Source: Macrotrachela quadricornifera (taxonomy: Eukaryota; Rotifera; Eurotatoria; Philodinida; Philodinidae). From it: DNA of 64,000 nucleotides. The position numbers and the translations under genes were made by a program. This document shows positions 1-10,138 of this stretch, in pieces. The stretch lies in contig JAJEKB010020411.1 in the NCBI GenBank assembly GCA_022393335.1, positions 281,777 to 345,776 of the forward strand, given 5' to 3'. The notes under the pieces were generated by a model. That model worked only from the letters and a program-made list of their open reading frames with translations, did no database searches and was not told the origin of the DNA. The number at the start of each line of letters is the position of its first letter. Position 1 is the stretch's first letter.

Positions 1-2514
1 ATCTAAGCAGTTATACTTGAACCGAATCTCATTGAATCATGACCTTCCATTTTAAACTGTGTCTAAATCATTTTATTTAATTTTTAACATGTATATTTTT
101 GTCTCACTACTGATACCTATTGCTAAATTCGCATATCTTCCTAAGCCTTGAATAGGTATTCTTGCACACTTAATCCTATATGTATCCGTTAAATCTATCT
201 TTATATTCCGATATCTATACTTGTGCCTGTATGTGTACTCACATTGTCTACGTTTTATGGAAAAAGAGGGAATGTTGTCTATTTCTGAAGTAACACGACC
301 TCGAGCAAGGGAACGTGTTACGAAAATTTTTATTTCTGAAATACAATTTCTTTGCTGAATAATCATTTCATCACATGGCAAGAGCCATTCCTTAAGATCA
401 TCAAGTACTTTAAAATAAGAGACATCACGAAAACCACAATAAAATTCATAAATGTAATGGTGATTCGTGCAACAGATGCATAGAAAGGCGTTGAGGAAGC
501 AGATTCTGTATTTCGACACAAAAATGTTCATGATCATTATTGCATTATGGTAGACTTCTACTTTTTCCAAGAAGAGGCTACGCATTGAAATTTATGAGTT
601 GAAAAAATAGTAATAACGTGTCTAAAGTTGACTGCAAAGTGAATGATAAACATTAATCGACGGAAGAAATCAGATTGGTTGGCTCTCTGATTAGTGGGTA
701 TCTGTCTCTATTAAAGATGAACAAGAAAATGAAACAGTCTGGTACGAAACCTTTTGATCAAGATATCCTTCAGAAGTTTCCTACGAAACGTTTTTGATTC
801 GAAAATTTCGGGAGGTTTTTTTATAAGAAACCTATTCACTTACGAAACTTTAAAGAGATTTCGAGCTCTAGTGCGATACCTGATAGTATATAGTAAAGTT
901 CCACGAAACTACAAGGGTTTCGAGAGACGCCTAATGTTTTTCAGTGTACACCTTTGTTGAATAAGTAGGTATCAGTATCTTTTCTTCCATTGATTAAAAC
1001 TTCTCAACCAGTGAAAAATTACAATGAAATTTCAACGCTATATCATACAACATCTATTACTAAATCCGCTGCAGCCTGATAAGTTGTTCAGAATTGCTAT
1101 TTCCTTCTTCTCCTAGTCAAAACATAGTGAATTAAGTAAGTCACTAACTTGCTCGCAACTTTATATTAATGTAACAGAAATTATCGATTAATCGTCCAAG
1201 CCTTGTGGATTTTGAGGACACGGGATTAGACCAGTGTTTTAATAAAGAAACTGCATTTTACGTATGCTTATGTCACATTCTAAAGTATCCTTTGAGAAAT
1301 ACTCACCTGCACGCAATATTTTCGTTTGTACTCCAAATGATAAACGTGGTTTTTATACCTTGCGTAGAACAATTATTGATGAATATGAAAGGGACACGTA
1401 TTTTGATTCGTGACATCATTATTATTCTCTCTCTTTTTTTTCATTATGACTCATTTTACATACATGAAAATATAATACATACACTTCAGTCTATTTCATG
1501 TTTTGAAGACACAGCACGTGTTGTTACTCATTAGTTTAGTAAAAAAAACGTTGGCTTCAGCAAAACTTGTCACACAAATTGTCGCACAGCGAGCACTTTT
1601 CAAGAACGTAAAACTTGTTCTGGGGATTTGGAGAGGATCGAATCGCTCTAAACCAGCTTTCCTCGTGGTACTTTTCCGCACAGACTGATATGTGGCTTTT
1701 TATAGTACGAACGACTCGGTTTTTGTGAGATATTTTTTACCAGCATGCTCAGTAACAAAACTTCGGGAAAATGACGATCCCCACTACATAGATGTTAAAT
1801 TGTTATTTTGCTTACATCTTTGTGAATACAAGGAAAGNNNNNNNNNNGATGTTAAATTGTTATTTTGCTTACATCTTTGTGAATACAAGGAAAGCGATCT
1901 TCATCACTTTCTTTTTCTATTTGTTTCTCCCATAATAAAATTTAACTCTCTCTCGAGGCTTTTTCTCGAGAAGAACGATTATTTCATCCATTCAGTCGTT
2001 CCCCAGATGTCTACCTGTGACTTTGCTCTTATTTTTTGAAAAAGACACAGAAGTGGTGAAGATTCTTTTTCTTTTTCTATTTCTATTGGTGTTTGGTAAG
2101 TATTTGGTCGTTGTTTCAATAAGATTGCCATGAAAAAAGAAGCTGCTTTCCTTGTAACGGAAACGACTGAGTACTATATAGTTTTTTTATCGGATCTGAA
2201 AGTAAATATCCGTGATTAGTGTCTTAATTTTGTATTCTTTTATGTCCTGGATTCTATAGAATAAAGTTGACTGAGTATAGCAGACCAGTTTGATATTAAC
2301 TTGAAATAAACCGTCATAGGCAAAGATGTTTCTTATTGCGGCATGTTTGGAATACTTTGCTCCAGAACCGCGTCTTAGATGATTTTTAAGCAGTTTTATG
2401 TAGAAAGCTTGGTGAAACTGAGAAATACGATGGATTTCGATTCGCTGAAAGATTTGAACGTTAATTCACCATCTTATGAGTGAAAGAGTTTTTAAACTTT
2501 CTTGCGAAATAGTA
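1..2514. other. Gene-poor stretch, no supported gene
   Basis: Several open frames of 60-170 codons exist on both strands, but none has a recognisable domain, a consistent composition or good splice sites. The longest (minus strand 73-585) is rich in Tyr, Ile and Cys in a way typical of translated AT-rich noncoding DNA. From about 740 to 925 there is a loose, degenerate repetition of TACGAAAC and TTTCGA words. A 10-N gap lies at 1838-1847. Confidence 0.5.
1791..1894. repeat. Assembly gap with duplicated 47-bp flanks
   Basis: The 47 bases 1791-1837 are repeated exactly at 1848-1894, directly across a 10-N gap (1838-1847). The most economical reading is a scaffolding artefact in which two overlapping contig ends were joined without merging, so one copy and the Ns are probably not real. 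A true tandem duplication cannot be excluded. Confidence 0.85.
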
Positions 2515-2522
2515 ATTCCGAT

Positions 2523-3698
2523 TAGTGGCGTAACCAGAAAAATGTCAGTGGGCAGGCTCAGCCGCCTTCGTCGCCAAATTTTTGTTAACTGTATTTAGCA
2601 TGAGACAGATTTGAAATGACATCCCTGTCAATACTGTCGAGTTAATTTGGTGCATTGACGAAGCAGGCAGTGCTTTTACTGATTTTATCCCTGGTCATTT
2701 ATATTCGACCGATTCTGGCCGCTTGGGTTTCTTTTCCGACGAATTTCTTGCCGCTGGACTCCGGCTGGAATCCAGTGGCAAGGATTTCGTCGGAATCTGC
2801 GAGATTCGACCGGAACCGACTCAGATTTGAACGGATCCAGCCATCGGAATGAACGATTCGGGTAATTGTTTTGTAGACTTGTCATTAATGGCCGTCAATA
2901 GACTAGCTAGTTCTGGTGTAGGAGAAGATAAAACATCATCACAGATGATTTTTTGAAAACGCTGACGATTGCTCCATGTTGATTGATGATGTACATTCCA
3001 CCTTTTTATCGAAGCAAAAGCTAAAAGCGGCTCACTCAAAGATTCTTCGTCTCGGATCTTTACTTTCACCTCCCATTCAAAAGAAATCTCAAAGATTTTG
3101 CTTTGATATTCTTCTTTTTTTTTGATAGAAGCTTTGCTAATCGATTTAGTACGGTATAGTACAAAAAGTTCAACAGTAAATAATTTCGAAAAAATTAACT
3201 TAAAAGAGAATAAAACCCGTAAAAATGAAATTTCGAAAAGCTTTTATTAAGAAAAATGCTCGAGACAATGCCCATGAGAGTGAAGGTAAGGCGGGAGGAG
3301 TAGAATAGTTGAGGATAAGGCCTAGGTGTGTGAGTCTTGCTGACATTCGAAAATTGTAATTTTCCTAGTCTCCAGATTCATTTTTTGAAGACTTTTTTCG
3401 AGATTTATCACTTTGAAATCCTACTTTTAGTTTTGTTTCTCGAGCTTTTACAGCAATTGTTCAATGGTGAAATGATAATCTATTCATCATGTCACGTTTC
3501 GTATGTCGTTCCGTTCTGTACTCCAAGTTAGTTGCATATCACACGCTAGAGATCACACTACTTGACGCAACAGGAGAAAAATGTGTATAATCACATCTTC
3601 CGTTCTACTTAGATCAGTCAGTCAAGTCTGAGAAAAGAAACTCCAAAATCCTGTGAAGGAGCTCAGCCTATCCTTGTCTCCCTTTGGTTACGCCACTA
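2523..3698. mobile_element. Non-autonomous hAT-type transposon, 8-bp TSD
   Basis: The element begins TAGTGGCGTAACCA and ends with the exact reverse complement, TGGTTACGCCACTA. It is flanked on both sides by the perfect 8-bp direct repeat ATTCCGAT (2515-2522 and 3699-3706). An 8-bp target-site duplication and a terminus beginning YAG are hallmarks of the hAT superfamily. No transposase-like reading frame is visible in the 1176-bp body; the small open frames inside (for example 2655-2852 and 2821-3069 minus) have no recognisable domain. It is therefore probably a deletion derivative mobilised in trans. Beyond the first 14 bp the ends are only loosely related. Confidence 0.88.
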
Positions 3699-3934
3699 AT
3701 TCCGATTTTGGACCTTTTATTTGTGAGATAAATGTGATAATTTTATTATATATATCTTTCTTTTCGACTTCTCTCATTATCACAAACATACATCAAATCC
3801 CTTCTCACCCAAAAACCAAACCATGCCATCTCATATACATCCATATATGAAGCGCATATCACAAAATAGAGGCATAAGTGAATGCATGACATACTTGATA
3901 AGAAATATGCACAATGATGAAAGAATCCCAGAAG

Positions 3935-4268
3935 TAGAGTCCGGCGGGACTGTCCCGATCCCTAAATTTTTCCCGAACCCGATCCCGATCCCGTTCCCGA
4001 CGGGATCCAAATCCCGAAATTCTCCCGATTTTACGGGATCGGGGCGGGATCGGGACGGGTATCCCTGTTAAAAACGGGATCGGGACTACGAATCTCGAGA
4101 AGATACTTGAATCAGATTTTTAGTTTGAATGATTTGTATTCACAGAAAATGGTAACGCCATTGAAAATCCCGAAAAAATATTTTGTCGGGACCGGGATCG
4201 GGACGGGTTTCTGTTAAATCAGATGCGGTCGGGATCGGGATGAAAAAACCCGATCCCGCCGGACTCTA
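3935..4268. mobile_element. hAT-type MITE rich in GGGATCGGGAC, 8-bp TSD
   Basis: This 334-bp element starts TAGAGTCCGGCGGGA and ends with its reverse complement. It is bordered by the identical 8-mer CCCAGAAG at 3927-3934 and 4269-4276. That combination is diagnostic of a hAT-type insertion. Both subterminal regions are packed with GGGATCGGGAC and its complement, making the element much more GC-rich than its surroundings and able to fold back. It has no coding capacity: the frames 3823-4071 and 4183-4365 are translations of the repeats. Confidence 0.9.
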
Positions 4269-4276
4269 CCCAGAAG

Positions 4277-6444
4277 GGAAGAGGCACGAGCGAACCGGGA
4301 AACAGAATGAGTTGAGATGCATCATGGCTAACAGTCAGAACAACAAAATTGAAACAAAAACCTGATAGAATTCATCTGAGTCTCTTTCATAAATGTATTG
4401 GCGCCTGAAAATGATCTTGAACTTCGTTTGAGTATATATTTCACACGGAACTTGTACGTATTAATTCCTTTTTTCTGGTTAAGCAGAACTCATGTTAGCT
4501 TACGGTATTGATTCAGAGAGGAATTTAACTTATACAAAATAACAATACACTACACATCTGTATAATAATTAGATTTTGAAACACACAGTGGATATTTGCG
4601 TTAGGACCTTGCAAAATCGATTTTGAGTAAGAAAGTTGAATTTCACATCTTTTTCGTTCACATGAAAACTAAAAAATTGAAAAATAAAGAGTATGAGTGA
4701 GAGAAAGTCTGACGAGGCTAAAATTAAATTTCCATAAATTTGTCTGAAGATATATTACTTTCCAGTCATTTTGAACACTTCTGATTTGATCTTCAGTTAG
4801 GATGCTCGCTACCAACCTCTTCTTTATTCAGAAAAATACACACTATATATATATCAATGACACGGGGAAGAAAGCATGCTATAACATATATCAGGAAAAA
4901 TCCGAAGGAGATAACAAGAACAAAAGATGATGATCAGAAAAGTGATGGAATAAACCCACACACCGTGAAGAAAATGAAAAAGAAAAAAAAGAATGATAGG
5001 AAGAATCCATGATCATAGAGAAGAGAGAGAGATCGAAAGCCTATGTGCGGTTCGAGTCATCTATATATGATGACAGAACGAAGAAAAGATGGAAAAAAAA
5101 AGAAAGAATGTCTCATATCCTAACATCTTCAAAAATACTCTTGTAAACCTAGTTATTATGGCATGTTTTAAGTGATATATTGATCTCTGTAGTAATTAGA
5201 CACAGATAAGAAAAAACGAATTTTGTCTTTTTCGGATTATTCAGTCTCTTATCCTCGATGATTAGTTAAACATTCCAATTTTTTATAGTTAAACGGAGCA
5301 TCATTATCGACAACTACTCTCGTACTTTCGATTTACGCGAATAATCAGGCAAAGAGATTCAACATTCAAAATTCGAATTATTAATTAGAGGATGTTTTCC
5401 CAGACATTTTTTTTCAAAAATAGCAAACATACTTTTCAAGATGAATAAAGTAGATTTCTTATTGCTTATTTAAATATGAAATTAAAAGGTTCCGCGCTTG
5501 AAATCAGGCCTCAAAACGGGTGACTCAGCCCAACGGAAGTTTTCTTGAGGGTCTGACGTGCCTACATTGTGATTGAGCCGCCCGGCTCGAACTTTATTCC
5601 TTTTTTTAAACGAGACTTTTCATATAAGAAAAAAGAATACAATCTGATTTTGATTGATTTTTTAGTAAGAGCGGATTGAGTTGCACTGTTATCATTTGTT
5701 TAAAATAGTGTATTTGATTTTCAACTTAATACTATTAATCAAAATCATTTTTGGCTCATTCTAAAATTGAGAATTTACTCTTGACCAGTGTAGTCTGAGA
5801 AGTGGACTTACGTCACTTATTGCAAATATAAAAATCTACCATTTTGATATCATTTCTATGATGTCAAACATGCAAATAAGATAAATTAAGATAGAATATT
5901 ACTTGAAAAATGAAAATAAATAGTATTTGTGATGTCTGAAAAAGGTTTGATAGTACAAGAGTCGATAGTGATGACTGTGACACGTGTTTCTCTCGAGTTT
6001 TGAGTTAGAAACTTAAGTTTTGATAATGAAAATTACTGAAATTGTCGTTAAGTTCCAACACGCAGAAGTCTTTTTTGCAGAAAAAATGTATTTATAATAA
6101 AATCGAGCGGGATCAGCGAGCATCATCAATACTTGATCCGGCGTGGGCCGATTGAAGTCATCAAAACTGGCCCAATTTCGAGACCTGCTTGAGACGTATG
6201 GTAGAAAAAACACATTTATCTTCTAGATATTTAAATTTATCTTTTAACACACTAACGAAGAATGTTTTTAAAATCTCGACATTTCTTTCATTGACATAAA
6301 GTCACTTGTGTGCAGATTTCTGAATTTCTAAAAGTAACTTGGAGGGGAAAGTAAGATCAGTTTTTCTACATTCGATAACGATTTAATTTAATTTTAACAT
6401 ATTTAACACAGAATAAAGTCAATCATCTTTGAGATAAACGAGTC
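4277..6444. other. Intergenic, no supported gene
   Basis: AT-rich noncoding sequence. Around 5487-5590 there is a short GC-richer island with no identifiable feature. On the minus strand near 6105-6190 a short peptide-like stretch (including WASFDDFNRPTPDQVLMM) looks more protein-like than its surroundings and may be a fragment of a gene, but it cannot be extended. The last roughly 100 bases before 6445 would be the 5' region of the first membrane-family gene. Confidence 0.4.
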
Positions 6445-7794
6445 ATGTGGTGGGCAACTCTAAAAACATTCTTACGTACGTACAATTCTTTTCCTGAACG
6501 TGAAGATAACGATATCGACGGACATCGTCTTCGAACACAACTTATTTCTACCCGAGTTTATATTATTCTTCTATTTATATTACTTATTGCGCTTGTTCTA
6601 GCAAGGTCGCTCATTTTTACTACGACGCGCATTGACACTCTCGAACAACCTTCGCTTAAAAATTTCAATTCACTGGAAAATCCACGGTGTTCGTGCTCAA
6701 ATATAGTAATTCCCTATTCTGCATTCATTTCGATTGAACCTCACTTTCATTCGGTTTGTTCGAGCGATTTTGTAACAAGTGAATGGGTCGAATTTCTCAA
6801 TCAAAGAGACGATTCTATATTTTATTGGCCTTATGATTTTCGTGCATCAGCGAGCTCACAGTTTCAAGCTCTCGCTTCTTTCTGTGATCTCTCACGAACG
6901 TTAATTGAGAAAAATTTGGCAGAATTTCTTACAACTCAGCTGGTAAGTATACAAGTCATTGCATCATCAGTTCTTCAACTTCAAGTTGAAGCAGCTGTTA
7001 ATGAATTCAAATTGAGCACGTTGAATTTATTTTACCGACAACGATATCTGATCCACCAAATGATCACGAGCAATGAACTTCTCTCTGGTCAAGAAACAAA
7101 TTTCATTGCTTTCTATACAGATCGTTTACATATTTTAATGGATCAAGTTACTTTCACCGGGACAGATAGCTCTCCATATTGTTCATGTGTCAGCGATAAT
7201 TGTCAAGTTTTATCAGGTATATATGATCCTATCGATGCCTCTCTACATGAGATTGATTATGTATTTATGTCACCTGATCAGTATAATTCACAAATGTTTA
7301 TACCCGGGTCTATTACGTCATGTTATCCTTTACAATCACTACTATTTTCTACGCTTGAATGTTTCTACAATCAATCTTGTGTAAACAACTTAACTTCATT
7401 CTTTCCTATGGTGGCTGCCAATCCTTTCTATCGTCCTAATTTCACGGCGCTAAAAGCATCAACCAATATCAGTGATGGCCTGACACCGAACAGAACAGTT
7501 GAAACTCTTGTCCAGAATATGATGATCGAAATATGGTCAGCGATCAATATGTCATATGTAAACTATTATACCAGTTGTGCGCCGTCTTCTTGTGTATATT
7601 CAGTTATCGACAAAAATAGTTTTGTTGATATTCTCACTATATTTCTTAGTTCCTATAGTGGTTTGACCGTTGTTCTGCGTCTTTTGGTACCGATGATCAT
7701 TAAATGGCTTCGACGACGACGAGGACAACCACAAGCACCGCCTCTACTAGTACCAGCACCAATTTCTAGTAAAGAACATTTCTTAGAAGATTAA
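6445..7794 (+). CDS. Two-TM cysteine-rich ectodomain protein, paralogue 1
   Basis: A 449-residue protein from one uninterrupted exon. A short cytoplasmic N-terminus is followed by a hydrophobic span (about residues 33-57), a large extracellular region of about 330 residues with many N-glycosylation sequons, a second hydrophobic segment (about 392-422) and a basic Arg-rich tail. Signature blocks shared with the two downstream paralogues are CSCSNIVIPYSAF, HFHSVCSSDFV, a DFR...FQ.LA..C block, CSCVSDNC, a CYPLQSLLFSTLECFYNQ block, and CAPSSCVYS just before the second span. I recall this family from bdelloid proteomes as uncharacterised; I know no assigned function. Topology resembles DEG/ENaC channels (two spans, Cys-rich loop), but diagnostic DEG/ENaC motifs are not visible. 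The ATG is preferred because all three paralogues start a similar distance before the first span. Confidence 0.85.
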   Translation: MWWATLKTFLRTYNSFPEREDNDIDGHRLRTQLISTRVYIILLFILLIALVLARSLIFTTTRIDTLEQPSLKNFNSLENPRCSCSNIVIPYSAFISIEPHFHSVCSSDFVTSEWVEFLNQRDDSIFYWPYDFRASASSQFQALASFCDLSRTLIEKNLAEFLTTQLVSIQVIASSVLQLQVEAAVNEFKLSTLNLFYRQRYLIHQMITSNELLSGQETNFIAFYTDRLHILMDQVTFTGTDSSPYCSCVSDNCQVLSGIYDPIDASLHEIDYVFMSPDQYNSQMFIPGSITSCYPLQSLLFSTLECFYNQSCVNNLTSFFPMVAANPFYRPNFTALKASTNISDGLTPNRTVETLVQNMMIEIWSAINMSYVNYYTSCAPSSCVYSVIDKNSFVDILTIFLSSYSGLTVVLRLLVPMIIKWLRRRRGQPQAPPLLVPAPISSKEHFLED

Positions 7795-7912
7795 ATGATT
7801 TTTTCTGAGAACCATCTGTTTTGACCATTTGCCGTGAGGCAGATTCTTCTTGATTAAAACGTCAATCACTAAACTAGCTATAGACAAGCAATTTGTTTAA
7901 GGCACTGTGTTA

Positions 7913-8774
7913 TACAGCTTGTCCACGTAACGTGACACTTCGCTGATTAACTTTTGAAAATTTTTTTTTCTGGTTGGGTGGATCTTGATAAACTACCAGA
8001 CGTAGCTTTTAACACTGATAACGAATCTGACATTAATTTTTGGAAAAAAATCACTTTTTTTCATGAAAAACTAGGCTTTCAACTTTTGAAAAATTATATT
8101 TTCAATAATTTAATTAAGAAAGTTTTTCATAAACTGGGGAACGACACACCACTAGATGCAGATTTTTTTTCTCTACAAAATGATCTATTTGGTTTTAACT
8201 TTCGTAGCTAAGGACAGGTTGTAAATTGTAGGACATTTTCTACCTTTTGCTTCAGTTCGTGAGCTCCCCTATCAATGAATTAATCTCATTCTTGGATACC
8301 AAGCTAAATATCCCGAAACAACTAATACTTGTAAAAGTGAAACGATTCTGACCATGTTAAGTTCTCGAAAATCGATGAACAAAAAACTATGTCACAACGT
8401 TACGTTGATTTTTTGCATTTCTTTCACAAGTATTCAAACTTAGAAGAAAATTTTTTTCCATTAAAAAGCTCATTCAAAGCTGTACAAAACTTGCATTTTT
8501 GTTAATTAATGTAGACAGCGGCTATCTTAGAATTTAAAGCTTAAGTAACAGTACCAGAGGAAAAGGGTCCTTTCATGTCACGGCATTACGCGATCAAAAA
8601 ATCTTTCTAAGACCTCGAAACTTCCACCAAAAATATTCATTTTTATAGCGCGAATAGAGTATAACGAGCTGCCTCGAATGACGTTTGAACCGATTTTCTA
8701 TCTATTATAGTTCCTGAGATAATTGAAAAACAATGTGTCAAAAATGCCACAACGTTACGTTTGGACAAGCCGTA
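7913..8774. mobile_element. TA-flanked Tc1/mariner-like non-autonomous element
   Basis: The left end reads TACAGCTTGTCCACGTAACGT and the right end, reverse-complemented, reads TACGGCTTGTCCAAACGTAACG, giving imperfect TIRs of about 25 bp. Both ends are bordered by TA (7911-7912 and 8775-8776), matching Tc1/mariner target preference. A further ACAACGTTACGTT copy lies internally near 8392. The 85-codon frame at 7954-8211 lies inside and has no transposase motif. The element therefore looks non-autonomous. It sits between paralogues 1 and 2 of the membrane family. Confidence 0.7.
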
Positions 8775-10063
8775 TATGAAATACGTAACCGAATGATTCA
8801 GAAAATAAAAACGTCTATATTTTACATTAGATCAAACGCTTACTATAATCGCTCGGAAAACATAAGATTTGTTTGACCTGACTCCATGTAACTGAAACAT
8901 CTGAGAACATCGTCTTGCAAGATACATACACACCCGTTGCTTCAAACCTTTTTGTGAATTAACTCGATAAACATTCATCTGATGGAACTGAAATTTTCTA
9001 GGTAATCTTCTGGAAAAGTTACAAGTCGTCACGATTTATGTTTTCTGGTTTTCGTAACGAATTGATAGTACGAAAGCCCGTAACAGGGATTTTGTAATGA
9101 CAGAGTCAGGGATTTCGCAGAGAATTTTACATGGTGATTGTAGCCGGTGATTTGATATGTGATATTTGAGGGCATCACGTCCTCGATTACAGGCATTTCG
9201 TAATGAACTTTACAAGATTATCGCAACTCCTGATGAATGGCTTTCGTACTACGTTTAAGTGAAGAAGTATCAGTGACAATACAGGGTCACCGTAACGAAA
9301 ACTACAGAGCTTTTATAACAAAACTCAGAGCTATAGTAACCGTTAATATAAGACTATCCCATTGTAAAATTCGTTACGACAGCCCTGATTTCACACTCCT
9401 ACATTTCCTTTGAAATACAGCAGGAGAAATCTTATTTTAACTGTTACGAAAGTCCTGTATAATTCGTTACACGACAGTCCCGTAAAATTCCTTACGAAAC
9501 CCATGTAATTTCTGTACGTAAATGAGGCACGACAAACATATTTCATTACGAAATCCCTGTTACTACGTTACGAAATCCCTGTGTCAATCGTTACGATCTT
9601 CATGTAAATTTCGTTATGAAACACCTGATTTTTGCTTTTTGTTTGACTCGTTAAATGAGAATTTACGTTTCCAGTAGCTTCATGAGCCAAACCGGAGATT
9701 TAAAAAAAAGTTGTCCAATACTCAATGCAGGTTTCCATTGATTTACGAGACACAGGCAAGAGTTTTTAATTAGAAAAACTAAAGAATTGGAAATTTTGTT
9801 TTGGGGAGTTTAAAACTTTTAAAGTGTTTTGTTAAAAAAGTCATTAAAAGAAAACCTTAGACGTTTAATTTTTTTCATTAAATTTTCTCATGAACGGTCT
9901 ACTAATATAAAGCTCTCATCTATCACGAAAGAAAGAAGCCGACTTCAATGGATAAACAGCAGAGCTCAGTACTCTTTGTAAATTGTACAAACAAGGATGT
10001 ATGCACAAATATTTTATTTAAAATTTCGACAGGATCTTTTCATATTGTAATCCTCTTTTAAAA
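8775..10063. other. Intergenic region with degenerate GTTACGAAATCCCTG repeats
   Basis: No gene is seen. Between about 9041 and 9640 a word close to CGTTACGAAATCCCTGT recurs many times in both orientations with irregular spacing (for example 9061-9090, 9373-9395, 9446-9500 and 9545-9620). This looks like a degenerate tandem or dispersed satellite. The final 150 bases precede paralogue 2. Confidence 0.5.
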
Positions 10064-10138
10064 ATGGTAGAAAGATACTCATATTTTTGCCTTTTGAATT
10101 TTTTAGTTACCATTCGCCTACGTGCGCTAATTACTGCT

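Noticed and set aside
73..585. 170-codon minus-strand open frame
   Set aside because: No domain and Tyr/Ile/Cys-heavy composition; no start context or splice support. Too weak to call a gene.
5047..5056. GGTTCGAGTC, tRNA T-loop-like word
   Set aside because: No acceptor stem, D-arm or anticodon arm can be folded upstream. No tRNA was found anywhere in the window.
7954..8211. 85-codon frame inside the 7913-8774 element
   Set aside because: No transposase motif and no similarity I recognise; likely chance.
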